A stretch of DNA of 64,000 bases from Alphaproteobacteria bacterium (GTDB lineage Bacteria; Pseudomonadota; Alphaproteobacteria; Caulobacterales; Maricaulaceae): assembly GCA_016124675.1 (NCBI GenBank), contig WGNG01000014.1:1-64000 (forward strand), read 5' to 3'. This document shows positions 8,444-16,930 of this stretch, one piece after another. A program made the position numbers and the translations under genes. The notes under the pieces were generated by a model, which made no database searches, had not been told where the DNA came from, and saw nothing but the letters and a program-made list of their open reading frames with translations. The stretch's first letter is position 1. Each line of letters opens with the position of its first letter.

Positions 8444-9006
8444 ACGGCGCTGAGATCACCCAGGTTTTTGACTATCTCCTCATGGTGATGCTGCTGGCCA
8501 TCAGCATCGCGGTGATCCGGCTGCAGAACCTCTTTGCCGTCGTGGTGCTCACCGGCGCCTACTCGCTGATTGCGGCGGCCTGGTTTGTGTCGCTGAGCGC
8601 GGCGGACGTGGCGATCACCGAAGCGGCCGTGGGCGCCGGGATTTCAACCGTGCTTCTCCTGGCCGCCATGTTGCTGACCTCGCGCGAGGCCAAGCCGACC
8701 TCCGCCTTCCGCCACTGGTCAGCGCTGGTGGTGATGACGGCGGCCGGCGCGGCGGTGTTCTATGCGCTGGGCGATCTTCCGGTCTATGGCTCAGCCGACA
8801 CCCCGGCCAATACGGGCGTGGGCATGGACTACATCACGCGCACCCCTGAAGAGATCAATATTCCCAACGTGGTCACCGCCGTGCTGGCGAGCTATCGCGG
8901 GTTTGACACCATGGGCGAGGTGTTTGTGGTCTTCGCCGCCGGCGTGGGCGTTGCGCTGCTGCTGAACCTGTCCGGGCGCGGACGGCGCGAGGAGGGCGGC
9001 GAATGA
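8440..9006 (+). CDS. DUF4040 / MbhD-MbhE-like subunit (equivalent to the C-terminal part of MrpA)
   Basis: The 188-residue protein has about five membrane helices. The N-terminal half (VADVAITEAAVGAG-like stretch plus LLLAAMLL) matches the DUF4040/MbhD module. The C-terminal half (VLASYRGFDTMGEVFVVFAAGVG) matches MbhE. In classical Mrp these modules form the tail of the giant MrpA subunit; here they are a stand-alone gene, as in archaeal MBH complexes. It begins with ATGA overlap on mrpG and ends four bases into mrpB. Confidence 0.88.
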   Translation: MNGAEITQVFDYLLMVMLLAISIAVIRLQNLFAVVVLTGAYSLIAAAWFVSLSAADVAITEAAVGAGISTVLLLAAMLLTSREAKPTSAFRHWSALVVMTAAGAAVFYALGDLPVYGSADTPANTGVGMDYITRTPEEINIPNVVTAVLASYRGFDTMGEVFVVFAAGVGVALLLNLSGRGRREEGGE

Positions 9007-9443
9007 ACCCCTATGTCGTGCTCCGGGTCGTTTCCAAGCTGCTGATCCCGCTCATCTTTCTGTTCGGGCTTTACGTTCATTTCCACGGCGAGTACTCGCC
9101 CGGAGGCGGCTTTTCGGCCGGCGTGGTGCTGGGGGTGGGGGTGATCCTCTTTGCGCTGATCTTCGGGATGGAGGCGGCCCGCAAGGCCGTGCCGCCCTAC
9201 GCGGCGCGCTTCGGGATGGCGCTCGGCGCGCTGCTGTTCGCCTCGGTCGGCTTCGCCTCCCTGATCATGGGCGGCGAGTTCCTCAATTACACCGTGCTGC
9301 ATCCCGACCGCACCTATGTCGGCCAGCATATCGGCATCATTGCGGTGGAGCTGGGCGTGCTCACCAGCGTGACGTCGGTGATCATCGCGATCTTCTACGC
9401 GTTCGCCGGACGCGAGCGCAGCGGCGACACGGCGGAGGACTGA
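9003..9443 (+). CDS. mrpB: Na+/H+ antiporter subunit B (MrpB/MnhB)
   Basis: The 146-residue protein has four hydrophobic helices. The MnhB signature GLYVHFHGEYSPGGGFSAGVVLG is intact, followed by a conserved glycine-rich helix and GGEFLNY. It overlaps the DUF4040 gene by four bases. Its role is structural, bridging the MrpA-type tail and MrpC in the membrane complex. Confidence 0.93.
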   Translation: MNPYVVLRVVSKLLIPLIFLFGLYVHFHGEYSPGGGFSAGVVLGVGVILFALIFGMEAARKAVPPYAARFGMALGALLFASVGFASLIMGGEFLNYTVLHPDRTYVGQHIGIIAVELGVLTSVTSVIIAIFYAFAGRERSGDTAED

Positions 9444-9447
9444 CACG

Positions 9448-9852
9448 ATGCTCGAGATTTTGGGCGATCGCTTCACCTACGCGGTGATCCTGGTGTTGAT
9501 GATGGTCGGCCTCTACGCCGTCATCGCCACCGGCAATCTGGTCAAGCGGATGGTCGGCCTGTCGATTTTCCAGACGTCGGTTTTCCTGCTCTACATCGCC
9601 ACGGCCAAGATCACGGGCGGCGCGCCGGCCATATTCGCCTATTCCGACCTGGCTGCCGGGACGATCCCGGATGATGCGGTCTACGCCAACCCGCTGCCGC
9701 ATGTGCTGATCCTGACCGCGATCGTGGTCGGCGTGGCGACGCTGGCCATGGGGCTCGCGCTCGTGGTGCGCATCCGCGAAGTCTACGGCACGATCGAGGA
9801 CGACGAATTGTCCGAGATCGACCATGACGACGAGTTGAAGAAGGGCGTGTAG
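9448..9852 (+). CDS. mrpC: Na+/H+ antiporter subunit C (MrpC/MnhC, NuoK-like)
   Basis: The 134-residue protein has three helices like NuoK of complex I. YAVILVLMMVGLYAVIATGNLVKRMVGLSIFQ aligns with the family opening, and NPLPHVLILTAIVVGVATLAMGL is the conserved third helix. The acidic C-terminal tail (EDDELSEIDHDDE) is cytosolic. It is four bases downstream of mrpB and five bases upstream of the first antiporter-like subunit. Confidence 0.92.
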   Translation: MLEILGDRFTYAVILVLMMVGLYAVIATGNLVKRMVGLSIFQTSVFLLYIATAKITGGAPAIFAYSDLAAGTIPDDAVYANPLPHVLILTAIVVGVATLAMGLALVVRIREVYGTIEDDELSEIDHDDELKKGV

Positions 9853-9857
9853 GGGCG

Positions 9858-11381
9858 ATGGAGCCGCAATTTCTCCCGGCCGCCATCGCGGCCCATGCGC
9901 CAGCCTTGCTGGTGATGATCCCGCTGATCCTGTCGGCCCCCGCCGCCATGATCACCAGCGGGCGCGCGGCCTGGTTGCTCGCGGCGATCGGTGTCGGCTC
10001 CGCGCTGGTGCTCGCGGTGGAGATTTTCCTCGCCACCCGCGCCGAGGGCGCCGTTCTGTCCTACGCCATGGGCGGCTGGGAGCCGCCGCTGGGGATCGAG
10101 TTCCGCATTGACGCGCTCAACGCCGCGCTCCTCCTGCTTCTGGGCTCCACCGGCTTTCTCGCCATAGTGTTCGCCGGTCCCAGCGTGGCTGACGAGATAT
10201 CGCGCCAGAAGCGCTCGCTCTTCTATTCAGCCTTCCTGATCTGCTTTGCCGGCCTGTCGGGCGTGGCGAGCACGGGGGATGCGTTCAACCTGTTTGTTTT
10301 CCTCGAGATTTCTTCCATCGCCACCTACGCCATCATCGCCATGGGCTGGAGCCGGGACCGCCAGGCGCTCACCGCCTCGTTCAACTATCTCGTCATGGGC
10401 ACCATCGGCGCGACCTTCTTCGTGATCGGTGTCGGTTTCATCTATATGAGCACCGGCACGCTCAACATGGCCGATATGGGCCGCGCCATTGCGGATCTGG
10501 GCGCCAACCGGGCGGTGGAGGTGGGGTTCGCGTTCATTCTGGTCGGGATCGGCCTGAAAGCGGCGCTCTTCCCGCTGCACCAGTGGCTGCCGAACGCCTA
10601 CGCCTATGCGCCCAATTTCGTGACCACCTTCCTGGCGACCACCGCCACGAAAATCGCCTTCTACGTCATCATCCGCTTCAGCTATGACGTGTTCTCGATC
10701 AATAGCGGCCTTGTCACCAATGCGATGCTGTGGGTGATCACCCCGCTGGCGATCGCCGGCATGCTGGTGGCCTCCACCCAGGCATTGTTCCAGAACAATG
10801 TGCGCCGCCTGTTCGCCTATTCGTCCGTGGCGCAGGTCGGATACATGCTGCTGGGGCTGGGGATGGCGACATCTCTCGGCCTGTCGGCGGGCATGCTGCA
10901 CCTGATCAACCACGCCATGATGAAGGGCGCGCTGTTCATGGCGCTGGGCGCCTTCGCGCTGTCCTACGGCATACGGCGCATCGCGGACTTCAAGGGGCTG
11001 GGCCAGGTCATGCCGCTGACGTCGGCTGCCTTCACCATCGGCGCGCTGTCGCTGGTGGGCGTGCCGTTCACGGTGGGCTTCATCTCGAAATTCTACCTCA
11101 TCCAGGCCGCGCTCGACGCGGGCTGGTGGTGGGCTGTGGCCGCCATCCTGGTCTCCTCGGTGATCGCCGTGTTCTACGTCTACCGCATCCTGGTCGCGAT
11201 CTGGGTGTCGCCGCCGGACGAGGTGCGCAAGGCGTCGGCCAAACGCGTGCCGTTGGCGATCGCCATCCCGCTCGCCATTCTTGCGGGCGCCAATCTGGTG
11301 TTCGGCGTCTGGGCCGAGCCGATCGTGGCCATGGCGCGCGCCGCCGCTGACGCGGCCATCCTTGCCGGGGTGGCGTCATGA
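9858..11381 (+). CDS. mrpD: Proton-translocating antiporter-like subunit D, copy 1 (MrpD/NuoN-like)
   Basis: The 507-residue protein has about 14 membrane helices of the proton-conducting NuoM/N/MrpD family. The FVFLEISSIATYAIIAMG stretch contains the conserved Glu of helix 5. LKAALFPLHQWLPNAYAYAP contains the channel lysine of helix 7. LINHAMMKGALFMALGAF holds the second conserved Lys/His region. It is the first of three such subunits in the operon and overlaps the next by ATGA. Confidence 0.9.
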   Translation: MEPQFLPAAIAAHAPALLVMIPLILSAPAAMITSGRAAWLLAAIGVGSALVLAVEIFLATRAEGAVLSYAMGGWEPPLGIEFRIDALNAALLLLLGSTGFLAIVFAGPSVADEISRQKRSLFYSAFLICFAGLSGVASTGDAFNLFVFLEISSIATYAIIAMGWSRDRQALTASFNYLVMGTIGATFFVIGVGFIYMSTGTLNMADMGRAIADLGANRAVEVGFAFILVGIGLKAALFPLHQWLPNAYAYAPNFVTTFLATTATKIAFYVIIRFSYDVFSINSGLVTNAMLWVITPLAIAGMLVASTQALFQNNVRRLFAYSSVAQVGYMLLGLGMATSLGLSAGMLHLINHAMMKGALFMALGAFALSYGIRRIADFKGLGQVMPLTSAAFTIGALSLVGVPFTVGFISKFYLIQAALDAGWWWAVAAILVSSVIAVFYVYRILVAIWVSPPDEVRKASAKRVPLAIAIPLAILAGANLVFGVWAEPIVAMARAAADAAILAGVAS

Positions 11382-12847
11382 GCTGGACACCCGAACTCGC
11401 TCTCGCCCTCGCGCTGGGCCTGCCGCTTGCCGGGGGCGCCGGCGTGCTGCTGCTCGGCCGCTGGCGGAATCTGCGCGAGGCGGCGACGCTCGTCACCGCC
11501 GTCGCACTGGCTGTGGTGGTGGCCTATCTCGTCGAGGCTGCGGGCGGACGCCCCGAGCTGACCCTGTTCGAGATCGCGCCGGGCCTGTCGCTGAAATTCA
11601 CCCTGGAGCCGCTGGGCGCCGTTTTCGCCATGGTGGCGAGCGGGCTGTGGATCGTGAACTCGCTCTATTCCATCGGCTATATGCGCGGCAACAAGGAGAA
11701 GGACCAGACCCGGTTCTATTTCTGCTTCACCATCTCCATCGCCGCGGCCATGGGCATCGCCCTGTCGGGCAATCTGATCACGATGTTCTTCTTCTACGAG
11801 GCGCTGAGCCTGGCCACCTATCCGCTGGTGGCGCACAAGGGCGACGCCAAGGCGCGCAAGGGCGCGTCGATCTATCTGGGCATTCTGCTCGCGACCTCGA
11901 TCGGCCTGTTCCTGCCGGCGATCTTCGCCACCTACGCGCTGACCGGTACGACCGACTTCACCGCAGGCGGCATCATGAGCGGGGTGGGTCCCGTCGCGGG
12001 CTCCATCATTCTGGTGCTGTTCGCCTTCGGGATCGGCAAGGCGGCGCTGATGCCCACCCATCCCTGGCTGCCCAACGCGATGGTGGCGCCGACCCCGGTC
12101 TCCGCGCTGTTGCACGCCGTGGCGGTGGTGAAGGCGGGCGTGTTCTCGATCCTGAAAGTGTCGGTCTACATTTTCGGCCCGCAATATATCGAGACCCTGC
12201 CGGCCGCGACGGTGCTCGCCTGGATCGCGGGCGCCTCCATCGTCATCGCCTCGGTGATCGCGATGACCAAGGACAATCTCAAGGCCCGGCTCGCCTACTC
12301 CACCGTCAGCCAGCTCTCCTACGTCACGCTCGGCGCCATGCTGGCGAGCCCCTTGGCGCTCATGGGCGCGGCCTTGCAGATCATCATGCACGCCTACGGC
12401 AAGATCACGCTCTTCATGGCGGCCGGCGCGATCTATACCGGGACCAAGAAAACCGACATCTCCCAGCTCAACGGTCTTGGCCGGCTGATGCCGGTGACCT
12501 TTGCGGTCTTCCTCGTCGGAGCCTTGTCGATCATCGGCCTGCCGCCGCTGGGCGGGGTGTGGCCCAAGGTCTTCCTGATGCAGGGCGCGGCGGGCGCCGG
12601 CCAGCCCTGGCTGATCGCGGTGCTGATCGCTTCGACCTTGCTCAATATCGGCTATCTCCTGCCCATCGCAATCCGCGGCTTCCTCAAGCCCGCGCCGGAG
12701 GCGAGCCCGGTGAAGCCCGGCCTGCCGCCCGCCCTTGTGTGGGTGGCGCCGCTCATCACCGCCATCGGGACAGTGGCGCTGTTCTTCGCCATCGGACCGC
12801 TGATCGATTACCTGACCCCGGTCTTCATGACGGAGATGACGCCATGA
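11378..12847 (+). CDS. Proton-translocating antiporter-like subunit D, copy 2
   Basis: The 489-residue protein belongs to the same NuoM/N/MrpD family. It carries FFFYEALSLATYPLVAHKG with the helix-5 Glu, GKAALMPTHPWLPNAMVAP with the channel Lys, and MHAYGKITLFMAAGAIY in place of the usual HAMMK. It is clearly divergent from its neighbour and is not a recent duplicate. ATGA overlaps at both ends place it firmly in the operon. It may act as the second ion-conducting unit of the complex. Confidence 0.88.
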   Translation: MSWTPELALALALGLPLAGGAGVLLLGRWRNLREAATLVTAVALAVVVAYLVEAAGGRPELTLFEIAPGLSLKFTLEPLGAVFAMVASGLWIVNSLYSIGYMRGNKEKDQTRFYFCFTISIAAAMGIALSGNLITMFFFYEALSLATYPLVAHKGDAKARKGASIYLGILLATSIGLFLPAIFATYALTGTTDFTAGGIMSGVGPVAGSIILVLFAFGIGKAALMPTHPWLPNAMVAPTPVSALLHAVAVVKAGVFSILKVSVYIFGPQYIETLPAATVLAWIAGASIVIASVIAMTKDNLKARLAYSTVSQLSYVTLGAMLASPLALMGAALQIIMHAYGKITLFMAAGAIYTGTKKTDISQLNGLGRLMPVTFAVFLVGALSIIGLPPLGGVWPKVFLMQGAAGAGQPWLIAVLIASTLLNIGYLLPIAIRGFLKPAPEASPVKPGLPPALVWVAPLITAIGTVALFFAIGPLIDYLTPVFMTEMTP

Positions 12848-13146
12848 AAGCGCCCAGGACCAACGGCACGCGGCGCTCAGCGCACCAGGCCGGCGCCCGG
12901 GTCGGCCTGTGGATCGTCGTCGCCCTCGGCCTCGTCAATCTCATCGGCTTCGGCCTTGAGTATCTCCTCTCCGAGGATGGCTTCGCCAAATACCGCACGG
13001 TTACCGGGACCTATGAGCTGGTCCTCATTGCGGCGGCGCTCGCCGCCATCCTTGCCGGGTGGGGCGTGCGCTGGCTGCTGGGCCGGGCCGGCGATTACTA
13101 CGAGCGGGCCGCGGGCGATGTGAGCGGGGAGGGGCGTGATGACTGA
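12844..13146 (+). CDS. Small two-helix membrane protein of the Mrp-type operon
   Basis: The 100-residue protein has a basic N-terminus (KAPRTNGTRRSAHQ) and two predicted transmembrane segments, VGLWIVVALGLVNLIGFGLEYLL and YELVLIAAALAAILAGWGVRWLL. Its C-terminus is polar and acidic. It matches no named Mrp subunit that I recognise. It overlaps the upstream gene by ATGA and the downstream gene by eight bases, so it is almost surely co-translated. An accessory or assembly role is inferred from position only. Confidence 0.75.
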   Translation: MKAPRTNGTRRSAHQAGARVGLWIVVALGLVNLIGFGLEYLLSEDGFAKYRTVTGTYELVLIAAALAAILAGWGVRWLLGRAGDYYERAAGDVSGEGRDD

Positions 13147-14863
13147 ACTGTTCGGCGCCCTCCACGGCGTCAATCCGGCCCTGTTCCTGATCGCGGGCGG
13201 CGCACTGACGCTGGCGCTGCCCTGGCATCATGCGCGCAAGGCGGTGATGCTCGCCGCGCCGCTCCTGGGCCTGGCGGCCTGGTTCGCCACCCGCGAGCCC
13301 GGCGTCTACGCCATCATCGAGCTGGGACCCCTGACGCTGGAGACGTTCCGCTATGACGCGCTGTCGCGCGTCTGGGGCCTGGTCTTCCTTCTTGCCGCTT
13401 TCCTGAAGGCGATCTACGCGCTGCATAATCACAGCCGGATCAGCGACGGCGCGGCCATGATCTATGCCGGCGCGGCGGTCGGGGCGGTGTTCGCCGGGGA
13501 CTTCCTCACCCTGTTCGTGTTCTGGGAGCTGACGGCGCTGTTCTCCGCGCCGCTGATCTTCGCCGCCGGCACGCCGGAATCCCAGCGCGCAGGCCTTCGC
13601 TATCTGGCGATCCAGGTGTTCTCCGGCGTGCTGCTGCTGGGCGGCGCCGCCCTGTGGGCCAGCCAGACCGGTTCCTGGACCTTCGGCGATATCGGCCTCG
13701 ACAGTCCGGCCGGCTTCATTCTCCTCATCGCGTTCGGCATCAAGGCCGCCTTCCCGCTGATGCACATGTGGATGCAGGACGCCTATCCCAAGGCGAGCGT
13801 GGTGGGCGCGGTGGTGCTGTCGGCCTTCACCACCAAGCTGGCGATCTATGCGCTGGCGCGCGGGTTCGCCGGCACGGACATCCTGATCACCATCGGCGCC
13901 ATCATGGCGGCCTTCCCCGTCTTGTTCATCATCGTTGAGAATGATCTGCGCCGTACGCTCGCCTATGCGCTCAACAACCAGCTGGGCTTCATGGTGGTGG
14001 GCGTCGGCGTTGGTACGCCTCTCGGCCTGAACGCGGCGGCGGCCAATGCGTTTGTGGGCGTGTTCTACATGGCGCTCATGTTCATGGCGATCGGCGCAGT
14101 GATGCATCGCACCGGCACGGCCAGGGCGAGCGAGCTCGGCGGCCTGTTCCGCTCCATGCCGGTCACCGGCGTCCTGACCATCATCGGCGCGCTCGCCATG
14201 GTGGGCGCGCCCCTGTTCTCCGGCTTTGTGACCAAGACGCTGGTGCTGTCGGCGGTGTCCTATCATGGCGATATGCTCGTCTATGCGCTCCTGGTCTTCG
14301 CCGCCGCCGGCGTGATGGAGCTGAGCGCGCTCAAAGTGCCCTTCTTCGCCTTTTTCGGGCAGGACCGCGGCCACCGGGTCAAGGAGGCGCCGCTCAACAT
14401 GCTGGTCGCCATGGGGCTGGCCGCTTTCCTCTGCGTCTATCTCGGTACGCACTGGCAGGCGCTTTACGGCCTTCTCCCCTTCGCCATGGATTACGCGCCC
14501 TACACCGCCGATAACGTGATCGGCCAGGTGCAGATTCTGCTCGCCGGGACGTTCGCCTTCGCGGTGATGGTGTGGCTCAACCTGTTCCCCCTGCGCGGCG
14601 AGCGCACCATTCTGGACGCGGACTGGCTGTACCGGAGGGCGGGTGACGGCATCGTGCGCTGGACGGGCGCGATGGGCGTGCTGCTGGCGGGCGCCAGCGA
14701 GCGCGGCCTGGGGCTGGTGATCGGGCGCTGGACGCGCAGCCTGTTCAATCTGTTCAGCCCGGCCGGATCGCTGTCACGGATATTCCCCTCCGGGTTGATG
14801 GCGATCTGGGCGGGCGTGCTGCTCGCTGCCGTGATCATTGTCGCCTACTTCTCCCCGTTGTAG
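13139..14863 (+). CDS. Proton-translocating antiporter-like subunit, copy 3 (NuoL/MrpA N-terminal-like)
   Basis: The 574-residue protein has about 16 hydrophobic segments. Key elements are TLFVFWELTALFSAPLIFA with the helix-5 Glu, GIKAAFPLMHMWMQDAYPKAS with the channel Lys, and the C-terminal lateral extension beyond residue 450. It is longer than copies 1 and 2, consistent with the end-position subunit that MrpA or NuoL occupies in other complexes. ATG at 13139 is preferred to a GTG one codon earlier. It is the last gene of the cluster; no clear terminator follows. Confidence 0.87.
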   Translation: MTELFGALHGVNPALFLIAGGALTLALPWHHARKAVMLAAPLLGLAAWFATREPGVYAIIELGPLTLETFRYDALSRVWGLVFLLAAFLKAIYALHNHSRISDGAAMIYAGAAVGAVFAGDFLTLFVFWELTALFSAPLIFAAGTPESQRAGLRYLAIQVFSGVLLLGGAALWASQTGSWTFGDIGLDSPAGFILLIAFGIKAAFPLMHMWMQDAYPKASVVGAVVLSAFTTKLAIYALARGFAGTDILITIGAIMAAFPVLFIIVENDLRRTLAYALNNQLGFMVVGVGVGTPLGLNAAAANAFVGVFYMALMFMAIGAVMHRTGTARASELGGLFRSMPVTGVLTIIGALAMVGAPLFSGFVTKTLVLSAVSYHGDMLVYALLVFAAAGVMELSALKVPFFAFFGQDRGHRVKEAPLNMLVAMGLAAFLCVYLGTHWQALYGLLPFAMDYAPYTADNVIGQVQILLAGTFAFAVMVWLNLFPLRGERTILDADWLYRRAGDGIVRWTGAMGVLLAGASERGLGLVIGRWTRSLFNLFSPAGSLSRIFPSGLMAIWAGVLLAAVIIVAYFSPL

Positions 14864-14927
14864 GCAGCCCTCCTCACAAGAATATTTTAAGCCGCGCAGG
14901 CGAGTTGGCGCCCCGGTATAGGAAAGT

Positions 14928-14958
14928 TATCCGCATTTTTCTCCTTCGTCCCTATAGT
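14928..14958 (+). promoter_or_regulatory. Candidate DnaA-box and -10 element upstream of the DnaA-like HTH gene
   Basis: TTATCCGCA (14928-14936) differs from the consensus DnaA box TTATCCACA at one position. It lies where a -35 element would be relative to TATAGT (14953-14958), 19 bases downstream. The gene that follows encodes a protein with a DnaA-type DNA-binding domain, so autoregulation or coupling to replication is conceivable. This is a motif match by eye only. Confidence 0.4.
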
Positions 14959-14995
14959 GATCCGAAGCCGGTGATCTGGAGGGTCGGAGGTCCAT

Positions 14996-15346
14996 ATGCA
15001 GTCGCAAGTCCGAGCGCTCGATCTGGCGCGGGCGCGCCTCGCGCAGCAGGCGGTGTCGTATACATTCGACATCCCTGTCGAGGAGATTACCCGGGCGACG
15101 CGCGGCTCCGCCCGCGCCGCGCTGGGCCGCCAGATCGCCATCTATCTCACCCATGTGGCGTTCGAAATGAGCCTGGCGCGCACGGCGGAGGCGTTCGCCC
15201 GCGACCGCTCCACAGCGGCCCATGCCTGCCACCGGATCGAGGACCGGCGCGATGACCCGGTTTTCGACCGCTGCCTCGACGAGCTGGAGGCATGTCTGCG
15301 AAGCCTGCCCGGACCCGGGCGCGCCTTTCAGGGGATGGCGGCATGA
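14996..15346 (+). CDS. Stand-alone DnaA C-terminal-type helix-turn-helix protein
   Basis: The 116-residue protein has residues 33-83 matching domain IV of DnaA. A helix (RAALGRQIAIYLTHVAFEMS) leads into the HTH (SLARTAEAFA), and ARDRSTAAHACHRIED corresponds to the DnaA signature GRDHTTVLHACRKIE. The base-contacting His of DnaA is Arg71 here. No AAA+ ATPase domain is present. It is therefore a DNA-binding regulator rather than an initiator. A strong GGAGG precedes the ATG, and the stop overlaps the start of the DUF6456 gene. Confidence 0.8.
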   Translation: MQSQVRALDLARARLAQQAVSYTFDIPVEEITRATRGSARAALGRQIAIYLTHVAFEMSLARTAEAFARDRSTAAHACHRIEDRRDDPVFDRCLDELEACLRSLPGPGRAFQGMAA

Positions 15347-16119
15347 GCGCGCCGGGCTGGATGAAGCGGCTCGATGCTCCGGGGCGGGTGCTGGCGCCCT
15401 TGCCGGGCGGACGGCGCGGATATGGCGTGTTCTCCGGCGCCGACCGCCGGCGCCGGCCCCTCGCCATCGCCCAGGCCGGCGAGGTGCGCGCGGCTGAAGC
15501 CGGCGGCGCGCTGGAGCCCGGCCCGCACGGGCTGGTGCTGTCGGCCGCCGGGCTCGCCCGGATAAGGCGTGAAGACGCGTCAGGCGACTTTGCTGCGCAG
15601 CATCGCCATATCGGCCCGCGGCGCGTGATGGACCCGGCGGGCCGGATGCAGACGGTGCAGGCCGATCTTGATGCGGCCTCTCCCCTTTCGCGCTATGCCC
15701 GCGCGCGCGGCGATCAGCCCGCGCTTCTGGAGCCGCTGCATCTGGCCGCTGCGGCCATGCTGCGTCACGATTACGAGCGCTCGGCCCTGATGTCGCGCGT
15801 GACCATGGACTGGAGCGGTCAGCCCGGCTCGAAAGTGCGCCGCGCGCCGCGCGACCGGTCCGACGCGCCGGCCGCTCGGCTGGCGGCGCAGGCGCGGGTG
15901 CTTGATGCGCTGGCCGCCGTGGGCCCGGGGCTCGACCGCCTGCTCACCGCGCTGGTGCTGCGCGATGCGCCCATGAGCGCCGCCGAGCATGAGCTGGGCT
16001 GGCCCTCGCGCAGCGGCGCGCCAGCGCTGCGCCTGGCGCTGGATCGGCTCGCCATTCACTACCGCCTGGCGCCGCGCGCCGCGCCCGCTAATCCTTTTTC
16101 ACCGGCTGGGGCCGGGTGA
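15343..16119 (+). CDS. DUF6456 domain-containing protein
   Basis: The 258-residue protein is rich in Arg and Ala. The central region (QPALLEPLHLAAAAMLRHDYERSALMSRVTMDW) matches DUF6456, a family found in alphaproteobacteria next to DnaA-like HTH genes. A predicted HTH-like C-terminus (MSAAEHELGWPSRSGAPAL) suggests DNA binding. It starts within the preceding stop (ATGA), so the two proteins are probably made together. Its 3' end overlaps convergent yaaA by 32 bases. Confidence 0.7.
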   Translation: MSAPGWMKRLDAPGRVLAPLPGGRRGYGVFSGADRRRRPLAIAQAGEVRAAEAGGALEPGPHGLVLSAAGLARIRREDASGDFAAQHRHIGPRRVMDPAGRMQTVQADLDAASPLSRYARARGDQPALLEPLHLAAAAMLRHDYERSALMSRVTMDWSGQPGSKVRRAPRDRSDAPAARLAAQARVLDALAAVGPGLDRLLTALVLRDAPMSAAEHELGWPSRSGAPALRLALDRLAIHYRLAPRAAPANPFSPAGAG

Positions 16120-16864
16120 ACAGCAAGGCGCCGGTCCTGTCGTCACGCGCCGCAAGCCGGTAGCCATCGCAATCGAACCGGGTCAGCGCCTCGGGGTCCT
16201 CGATCCGGTTCTCGATGATCCAGCGGGCCATCATGCCGCGCGCCTTCTTGGCGAAAACCATCAGCGCGCGCAGCTGGCCGTCCTTCTCTTCCTTGAAATC
16301 AACGCTGATTACCGGCGCCCCAAGCGAGGGGAGCCGCGCGGCCCTGGCGTATTCCTGGGAGGCGAGATTGACCACCGCCGGTGCGGCCTGGCCCTCGAGA
16401 TCGCGCTTGAGGGATCTGGCGATTTCGTCGCGCCAGAAATCATAGAGCGTCGCGCCGGACCGGGTCTTCAGCCGCGTGCCCATTTCCAGCCGGTAGGGTT
16501 GGATGGCGTCCAGCGGCCGCAACACGCCGTACAGACCCGACAGGATGCGCAGGCGGTCCTGCGCCCATTCCAGGTCCTCGTGCGACAGCGAGCGCGCATC
16601 CAGTCCGCGATACACCTCGCCGGCGAAGGCGAACGCGGCGGGCTGGCTGCCGGGGGCGTCAGGATCAAAGGCCTGGAATCGCTCGCGGTTGAGGCGGGCG
16701 AGATCATCCGACAGATCCATGAGCGACTTGATGTCGCCGTGGCTCAGGGCGCGCGTGGTGCGCGCCAGCACGCGGGTGCGGTCGGCCAGAACCGGCTGCG
16801 TCACCATTGGCGCCGGCGCGGGCGTGAAGTCGAGTTGCTTGGCGGGCGACAAAAGAATCAGCAT
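16088..16864 (-). CDS. yaaA: Peroxide stress protein YaaA
   Basis: The 258-residue protein is the full YaaA (DUF328) length. The start MLILLSPAKQLDF is the family signature. Other conserved parts are RLSGLYGVLRPLD-like ILSGLYGVLRPLDAIQPYRLEMGTR and FAKKARGMMARWIIEN. In E. coli YaaA lowers free iron during peroxide stress and binds DNA. It is convergent with the DUF6456 gene; 66 bases separate it from the upstream FAD oxidase gene stop. Confidence 0.93.
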   Translation of the reverse strand: MLILLSPAKQLDFTPAPAPMVTQPVLADRTRVLARTTRALSHGDIKSLMDLSDDLARLNRERFQAFDPDAPGSQPAAFAFAGEVYRGLDARSLSHEDLEWAQDRLRILSGLYGVLRPLDAIQPYRLEMGTRLKTRSGATLYDFWRDEIARSLKRDLEGQAAPAVVNLASQEYARAARLPSLGAPVISVDFKEEKDGQLRALMVFAKKARGMMARWIIENRIEDPEALTRFDCDGYRLAARDDRTGALLFTRPQPVKKD

Positions 16865-16930
16865 CAGACATCCTCGTCAGGGCGCATCCTGAGATAAGGC
16901 CTGCAGCGCGCAGGTCAAACGCTGCGCCGG

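Noticed and set aside
11281-13146. Long plus-strand frame starting at 11281
   Set aside because: Only its last 100 codons (from 12844) look like a protein; the rest is an out-of-frame reading of the second antiporter-like subunit.
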